A stretch of DNA of 17,981 nt from CAZQDP01 sp964592375 (GTDB lineage Bacteria > Bacillota > Clostridia > RUG12999), in NCBI GenBank assembly GCA_964592375.1, contig CAZQDP010000052.1:1-17981 (forward strand), in the 5' to 3' direction. A model generated the notes under the pieces. That model saw only the letters and a program-made list of their open reading frames with translations. It ran no database searches and was not told the origin of the DNA. Positions within the stretch are counted from its first letter, which is position 1. Each line of letters begins with the position of its first letter. Positions 13,809 to 17,981 of the stretch are shown here, piece after piece. Position numbers and translations under genes: made by a program.

Positions 13809-15074
13809 ATGTTTGTAGATACAGCGCGAATTTCTATTACTGCCGGCAATGGAGGCAATGGAGCGGTGTCCTTTCACCGCGAAAAATATGTAGCAGCCGG
13901 CGGGCCGGACGGCGGAGACGGGGCAGACGGCGGCAACGTTATTTTTGTAGCAGACAAATCCCTCAGCACACTAATGGATATGCGCTATAAGAAAAAGTAT
14001 AAAGCACAAAACGGAGCAGAAGGCGGCGGCGCAAAATGCAGTGGAAAAAAAGGGGAGGACATTATTGTGCGCTTGCCTTGCGGCACGCTGATAAAGGATG
14101 CTGAGAGTGGCCGCATCATCGCGGATTTAACGCAAGACGGTCAAAGCTTTATTGCAGCCAGAGGCGGCAGAGGCGGCTGGGGTAATGCCCATTTTGCAAA
14201 CCCTGTGCGTCAGGCACCCAGGTTTGCCAAACCCGGAACCAGAGGCGAGATAAAAGAAATTATTTTGGAGCTGAAACTGCTGGCAGATGTTGGACTTGTG
14301 GGCTTTCCCAATGTGGGGAAATCTACGCTTTTATCTGTGGTGAGCAGTGCACGTCCTAAAATTGCCAATTATCATTTTACGACCATCGAGCCAAATTTGG
14401 GCGTGGTAGAGATCGACAAAGGCGCTTCCTTTGTATTGGCGGATATTCCGGGACTCATTGAAGGCGCACATACAGGAGTGGGACTGGGGCACAGCTTTTT
14501 GCGCCATATTGAAAGAACCAGGCTACTCATCCATGTGGTGGATGTATCAGGCAGCGAGGGCAGAGATCCCTTGCAGGATTTTGAAACAATTCATCATGAA
14601 CTAGAAAACTATGGAAGCAAGCTTGCAGGCTTCCCCCAAATTATTGCCGCAAACAAGACCGATTTATGTGCATCTTCCGAGTCTTACAATGAATTTGTTG
14701 AGGAGATGAAGCGCAGAGGCTATCCGGTCTTTGAAATTTCTGCAGCGACCTCTTTGGGCGTTAGAGAACTGATGCAATATGCTTTCGCCAGGTTGCAGGA
14801 AATTCCGGTGGCCGTCACCGAGGTGGAGGAAGAATTTGTGCAAAAGGAAAATGTGCCACCCTTTACCGTGCGCAGAGAAAATGAAAAATTCATTGTGGAA
14901 GGGCCATATATTCAGTATTTGATTGACTCCACCAATTTTGGAGATACGGAATCCTTGCAGTTTTTTCAAGACTCTCTCCGTCGAAAAGGCATTGTACAAG
15001 CCTTAGAGGATGCAGGTGTGAAAGAGGGCAATACAGTTAGCCTATATGATATTGAATTTGACTTTGTTTATTAA
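13809..15074 (+). CDS. obg: GTPase Obg
   Basis: A 421-residue essential GTPase linked to large-subunit ribosome assembly and stress responses. The glycine-rich Obg fold fills residues 1-158 (many GG-x-GG runs). The G domain follows with G1 GFPNVGKST (165-173), the switch region TTIEPN (191-196), G3 DIPG (212-215), G4 NKTD (282-285) and G5 SAAT. A C-terminal OCT domain occupies about 345-421 (FTVRRENEKFIVEGP to the end). Domains and length match Firmicute Obg. The ATG at 13809 has AAAGGAT 8 nt upstream and lies 6 bp after ksgA, so the two are likely co-transcribed. In other Firmicutes obg more often follows rpmA; next to ksgA is less usual. Confidence 0.97.
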   Translation: MFVDTARISITAGNGGNGAVSFHREKYVAAGGPDGGDGADGGNVIFVADKSLSTLMDMRYKKKYKAQNGAEGGGAKCSGKKGEDIIVRLPCGTLIKDAESGRIIADLTQDGQSFIAARGGRGGWGNAHFANPVRQAPRFAKPGTRGEIKEIILELKLLADVGLVGFPNVGKSTLLSVVSSARPKIANYHFTTIEPNLGVVEIDKGASFVLADIPGLIEGAHTGVGLGHSFLRHIERTRLLIHVVDVSGSEGRDPLQDFETIHHELENYGSKLAGFPQIIAANKTDLCASSESYNEFVEEMKRRGYPVFEISAATSLGVRELMQYAFARLQEIPVAVTEVEEEFVQKENVPPFTVRRENEKFIVEGPYIQYLIDSTNFGDTESLQFFQDSLRRKGIVQALEDAGVKEGNTVSLYDIEFDFVY

Positions 15075-15142
15075 AAATTGCGCATAAAAAGAGAGTATAC
15101 ACCCTTTGAGATATATAAAGCAATGAAAGGATGGGTTGATTT

Positions 15143-15577
15143 GTGAGAGTGCTGTTTGTGTGCACGGGCAATACCTGCAGAAGTCCCATGGCCGAAGGCA
15201 TTTTTAATCATATTGCAAAGCAGAATAAATCTGGGCATACTGCCATTTCTGCGGGTATTTTTCCGGATGGAAATGGTGCTCATGCAAATGCGGTTACCGT
15301 GCTTTTAGAAATGGGGATTGATATATCTGCACATCAAAGCCAAGGGCTCTCCCAATTACTGATTGAAAATGCGGATGTGATTATCACTATGACAAAATCC
15401 CATAAATCCATGGTAGAACAGCTTCCGGAAGCAGCCGGAAAAGTGCAAACCATGGGTGAATATAGTGGCACGGGCATTGATATTGCCGATCCCTTCGGGG
15501 GAGATTTGGAGCAGTATCGAAGCTGCGCTTTAGATATTTTACAGGCTGTGCAAAGGATGATAGAGCGTGGAGATTAA
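15143..15577 (+). CDS. ywlE: Low-molecular-weight phosphatase, YwlE-like (possible protein-arginine phosphatase)
   Basis: A 144-residue LMW tyrosine-phosphatase-family enzyme. The P-loop is VCTGNTCRSP (residues 6-15) with nucleophile C7 and R13; the general acid is D116 in IADPFGG. The loop carries threonine at position 11. In B. subtilis YwlE that threonine selects phosphoarginine over phosphotyrosine, so an arginine phosphatase opposing McsB is likely, though McsB is not in the window. The start is GTG at 15143 with AAAGGAT about 10 nt upstream, 68 bp after obg. It overlaps the acetyltransferase gene by 11 bp, so the two are probably translated together. Family call firm; substrate inferred from one residue plus close motif match. 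Confidence 0.88.
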   Translation: MRVLFVCTGNTCRSPMAEGIFNHIAKQNKSGHTAISAGIFPDGNGAHANAVTVLLEMGIDISAHQSQGLSQLLIENADVIITMTKSHKSMVEQLPEAAGKVQTMGEYSGTGIDIADPFGGDLEQYRSCALDILQAVQRMIERGD

Positions 15578-16013
15578 TCAATTGCAGATGGAGCATATTT
15601 CCGGCGTGGCGGAAATGGAAAAGCAGTGTTTTAGTGAGCCTTGGAGCGTGCAGATGTTCGAGGGTATGCTTGCCAATGCCTCCTGCACCGGTTTTGGCGC
15701 TTTTGAGCAGGAGCAGTTGGTAGGCTATGGTTGCGTGATGTGTGCTGCCGAGTCGGCGGATATCATTACCATCTGTACGGACTTGGCATTCAGAAAAAAG
15801 GGCATTGGCCGAGCACTACTTGAGAAAATGGTAGCATGCGCATGGAAAAAAGGTTGCACCGAAATTTTTTTAGAGGTGCGAAGAGGCAATATTCCTGCCA
15901 TTTCTTTATACGGCAGCTTGGGTTTTTCTCAAATTGGCATTCGTAAAAATTACTACACAAGTCCGCAGGAAGATGCGGTTGTGATGATATTGAAACGAGA
16001 GAATGGGGCATGA
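15567..16013 (+). CDS. rimI: Ribosomal protein S18 alanine N-acetyltransferase RimI-like
   Basis: A 148-residue GNAT acetyltransferase. The family pattern is clear: EMEKQCFSEPWS near residues 17-27, the acetyl-CoA pyrophosphate loop RKKGIGRAL (76-84), the RimI-typical EVRRGNIPAISLYGSLGF (103-120), and the C-terminal RKNYYTSPQEDAVVMIL with the conserved tyrosines. RimI acetylates the N-terminal alanine of ribosomal protein S18. The start is GTG at 15567, inside the preceding gene's end, with AAAGG about 10 nt upstream; an ATG at 15588 is a weaker alternative because it would shorten the family N-terminus. In many Firmicutes rimI lies with tsaE-tsaB-tsaD; here it lies between a phosphatase and mnmG. 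Confidence 0.92.
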   Translation: MEINQLQMEHISGVAEMEKQCFSEPWSVQMFEGMLANASCTGFGAFEQEQLVGYGCVMCAAESADIITICTDLAFRKKGIGRALLEKMVACAWKKGCTEIFLEVRRGNIPAISLYGSLGFSQIGIRKNYYTSPQEDAVVMILKRENGA

Positions 16014-16019
16014 ACGATC

Positions 16020-17894
16020 ATGGATAATCAATTTTTTATGGGCGAATATGATGTTGCAATCATTGGCGCAGGCCACGCAGGCTGTGAAGCGGCACTGGCC
16101 GCTGCTCGTCTTGGAATGCGCACCATCCTATTTACCATTAATTTAGATGGCCTCGCAAACCTGCCCTGCAATCCAAGCATTGGCGGTACAGCCAAAGGTC
16201 ATATTGTGCGAGAGATTGATGCCTTAGGCGGCGAAATGGGAAAAGTGGCAGATAAAACCTTTATTCAGTCGCGCATGCTCAATCGCGGCAAGGGTCCGGC
16301 TGTACATTCCCTCAGAGCGCAAATCGATCGCCGAAGGTATCAGGCACTGATGAAGCATACCCTGGAGATGCAGGAGAATTTAGAAATTTGCCAAGGTGAA
16401 GTTACCGAAATCGTATTTGGAAACAGAAATGAGGTAACCGGTGTGGTGACAGACATCGGCTCCCAATATACATGCAAAGCGGCAGTCATTGCCACAGGTA
16501 CATATTTAAAAAGTCGCATCATTATTGGAGAATATAAAAAAGAAAGTGGACCGGACGGCATGTTTCCAGCGGGTGGCTTATCCGCCTGTCTGCAAAAAAA
16601 TGGCATAGCGCTGATGCGCTTTAAAACCGGTACTCCCGCACGGGTAGATAGCCGAAGTATTGATTTTTCAAAAATGGAGGAGCAACCGGGAGATGAGGAA
16701 ATTGTGCCTTTTTCCTTTGAAACACCAACAAAAGGGCTTGCAAACAAAATTTCCTGCCATCTTACCTATACAAATCAAGAAACCCACGAAGTCATAAAAG
16801 GCAATATCCACCGCTCCCCCCTATATGGTGGAACCATCAAGGGCATTGGACCTAGGTACTGCCCCTCCATTGAAGATAAGGTGATGCGCTTTGCAGATAA
16901 AGAGCGGCATCAGTTGTTTATTGAACCGATGGGAATGGATACGGAGGAAATGTATGTGCAGGGCATGTCTACCAGTCTGCCTGCAGATGTACAGGCGAAT
17001 ATGTTGCGTACCATTGCCGGGCTTGAAAAGGTTCGGATCATGCGATATGCTTATGCCATTGAATACGACTGCTCGGATCCGACCCAGCTGAGTCATGCCT
17101 TGGAATTTAAAAACTTCTCGGGTCTATATGGCGCAGGGCAGTTTAACGGAACCTCGGGCTATGAAGAGGCGGCGGCACAAGGGCTCATAGCAGGCATTAA
17201 TGCCGCGCACAAAATCGCAGGGAAAGAACCGTTTATTTTAAATCGCTCCGAGGCTTATATCGGTACACTGATTGATGACTTGGTGCTCAAAGGCACCAAA
17301 GAACCCTATCGCATGATGACCTCTCGCAGTGAATACAGACTACTACTAAGGCAAGACAATGCGGACCTGCGGCTCACGCCAATGGGCTTTGAAATCGGAC
17401 TGATTGACTCAAAAAGATATGAAGTATTTTTAAGGAAATATGAACGCATCAATTCCGAAATAAAAAGATTGGAAAAAGCAGTACTTCCTCCCAGTGAAGG
17501 CTTGGGAGAAAGGCTTGCACAAAAGCAAAGTACAATGATTAAAACAGGCATCAAGGCTGCAGAGCTACTTCGCCGTCCGGAAATTTCTTATGAGGATATC
17601 ATCGAATTTGCACCGGCTCCGGAAGCGCTGCCGATGGAAATCACCGAGCAAGTGGAAATTAGCATCAAATATGCAGGTTATATCAGCCGCCAGCATGCCC
17701 AAGTGGCGCAATTCATGAAAATGGAAAATCGGCCAATTCCAAAGGAAATTGATTATACTAAAATTCACGGACTGCGGATAGAAGCAAGGCAGAAGCTTTC
17801 GGCAGCAATGCCCACCTCCGTGGGGCAGGCCTCCCGAATATCCGGCGTATCCCCGGCGGATATCGCCGTTTTGATGATTTTTCTCTCGTCTTAA
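16020..17894 (+). CDS. mnmG: tRNA uridine-5-carboxymethylaminomethyl modification enzyme MnmG
   Basis: A 624-residue FAD enzyme. With MnmE it installs the carboxymethylaminomethyl (or aminomethyl) group on wobble uridine 34 of certain tRNAs. Seen: the dinucleotide-binding GAGHAGCEAA (16-25); the two conserved cysteines, C50 in LPCNPSIGG and C281 in GPRYCPSIED; the NRGKGPAVHSLRAQ block (89-102); GLYGAGQFNGTSGYEEAA; and the tRNA-binding C-terminus ending with the family motif SVGQASRISGVSPADI. The protein is full length. The ATG at 16020 lies 6 bp after rimI with only a weak G-rich ribosome binding site, so translation may depend on coupling. The usual partners mnmE and rsmG are not next to it: rimI precedes it and a terminator follows. 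Confidence 0.97.
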   Translation: MDNQFFMGEYDVAIIGAGHAGCEAALAAARLGMRTILFTINLDGLANLPCNPSIGGTAKGHIVREIDALGGEMGKVADKTFIQSRMLNRGKGPAVHSLRAQIDRRRYQALMKHTLEMQENLEICQGEVTEIVFGNRNEVTGVVTDIGSQYTCKAAVIATGTYLKSRIIIGEYKKESGPDGMFPAGGLSACLQKNGIALMRFKTGTPARVDSRSIDFSKMEEQPGDEEIVPFSFETPTKGLANKISCHLTYTNQETHEVIKGNIHRSPLYGGTIKGIGPRYCPSIEDKVMRFADKERHQLFIEPMGMDTEEMYVQGMSTSLPADVQANMLRTIAGLEKVRIMRYAYAIEYDCSDPTQLSHALEFKNFSGLYGAGQFNGTSGYEEAAAQGLIAGINAAHKIAGKEPFILNRSEAYIGTLIDDLVLKGTKEPYRMMTSRSEYRLLLRQDNADLRLTPMGFEIGLIDSKRYEVFLRKYERINSEIKRLEKAVLPPSEGLGERLAQKQSTMIKTGIKAAELLRRPEISYEDIIEFAPAPEALPMEITEQVEISIKYAGYISRQHAQVAQFMKMENRPIPKEIDYTKIHGLRIEARQKLSAAMPTSVGQASRISGVSPADIAVLMIFLSS

Positions 17895-17940
17895 AGTTCT
17901 TTAAAAAAAATTTAAAATATTTCGTACGACTAAAATCGAC

Positions 17941-17979
17941 AAAAGCAGACACATATCGTGTTTGCTTTTTTTCTTTTTT
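17941..17979 (+). terminator. Intrinsic terminator after mnmG
   Basis: A 12-bp stem (17941-17952 with 17958-17969, one G-U) and a 5-nt loop are followed by a T-rich run to the window edge. It lies about 47 bp after the mnmG stop and would end the ksgA-obg-ywlE-rimI-mnmG stretch. Confidence 0.9.
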
Positions 17980-17981
17980 GG

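Overview
The window looks like a core chromosomal segment from a spore-forming, moderately AT-rich Gram-positive bacterium of the class Clostridia. The evidence is the sporulation pair yabP/yabQ beside divIC, a clostridial-type energy-coupling factor (ECF) module followed by truA, strong purine-rich ribosome binding sites, several GTG/TTG starts, and a class A RNase P RNA. No phage, insertion sequence, CRISPR array, toxin-antitoxin pair or defence cluster was seen.

All genes left of about 11.2 kb lie on the minus strand and all genes right of about 11.6 kb lie on the plus strand. The two halves diverge from a 455-bp intergenic hub (11191-11645) that carries two good sigma-A-type promoters pointing away from each other. 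The leftward transcription unit runs dxs (isoprenoid precursor synthesis), tlyA (rRNA methyltransferase), a small polytopic membrane protein that may be an ECF substrate-binding component, a membrane-anchored RCC1-like beta-propeller protein, a COG1092-type methyltransferase, ecfA1-ecfA2-ecfT, truA, and then rnpB about 50 bp further on. Most of these genes overlap or nearly touch, so co-transcription is likely. A second leftward unit has its own promoter at about 2.1 kb. It encodes rqcP/yabO, yabP, yabQ, divIC and yabR, in the same order as in Bacillus subtilis, and ends at a strong intrinsic terminator at the left edge.

The rightward half starts with a YabE-like cell-wall protein (DUF348, G5 and 3D domains) behind a promoter and a structured leader, and closes with a terminator. 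A second promoter then drives ksgA and obg. These are followed by a YwlE-like low-molecular-weight phosphatase, a RimI-like acetyltransferase, and mnmG, which ends at a terminator at the right edge. The YabE-KsgA neighbourhood resembles B. subtilis, but rnmV, which lies between them there, is absent.

Most of the content is housekeeping: translation and tRNA/rRNA modification (tlyA, truA, ksgA, obg, mnmG, yabO, yabR, rnpB), vitamin uptake (ECF), envelope and division (divIC, YabE), sporulation (yabP/Q) and isoprenoids (dxs). The least explained items are the RCC1-like propeller and S-component-like protein inside the ECF operon, the inverted-repeat region 11353-11455, and the multi-helix leader of the YabE-like gene. 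I found no clear case for a wholly new system.
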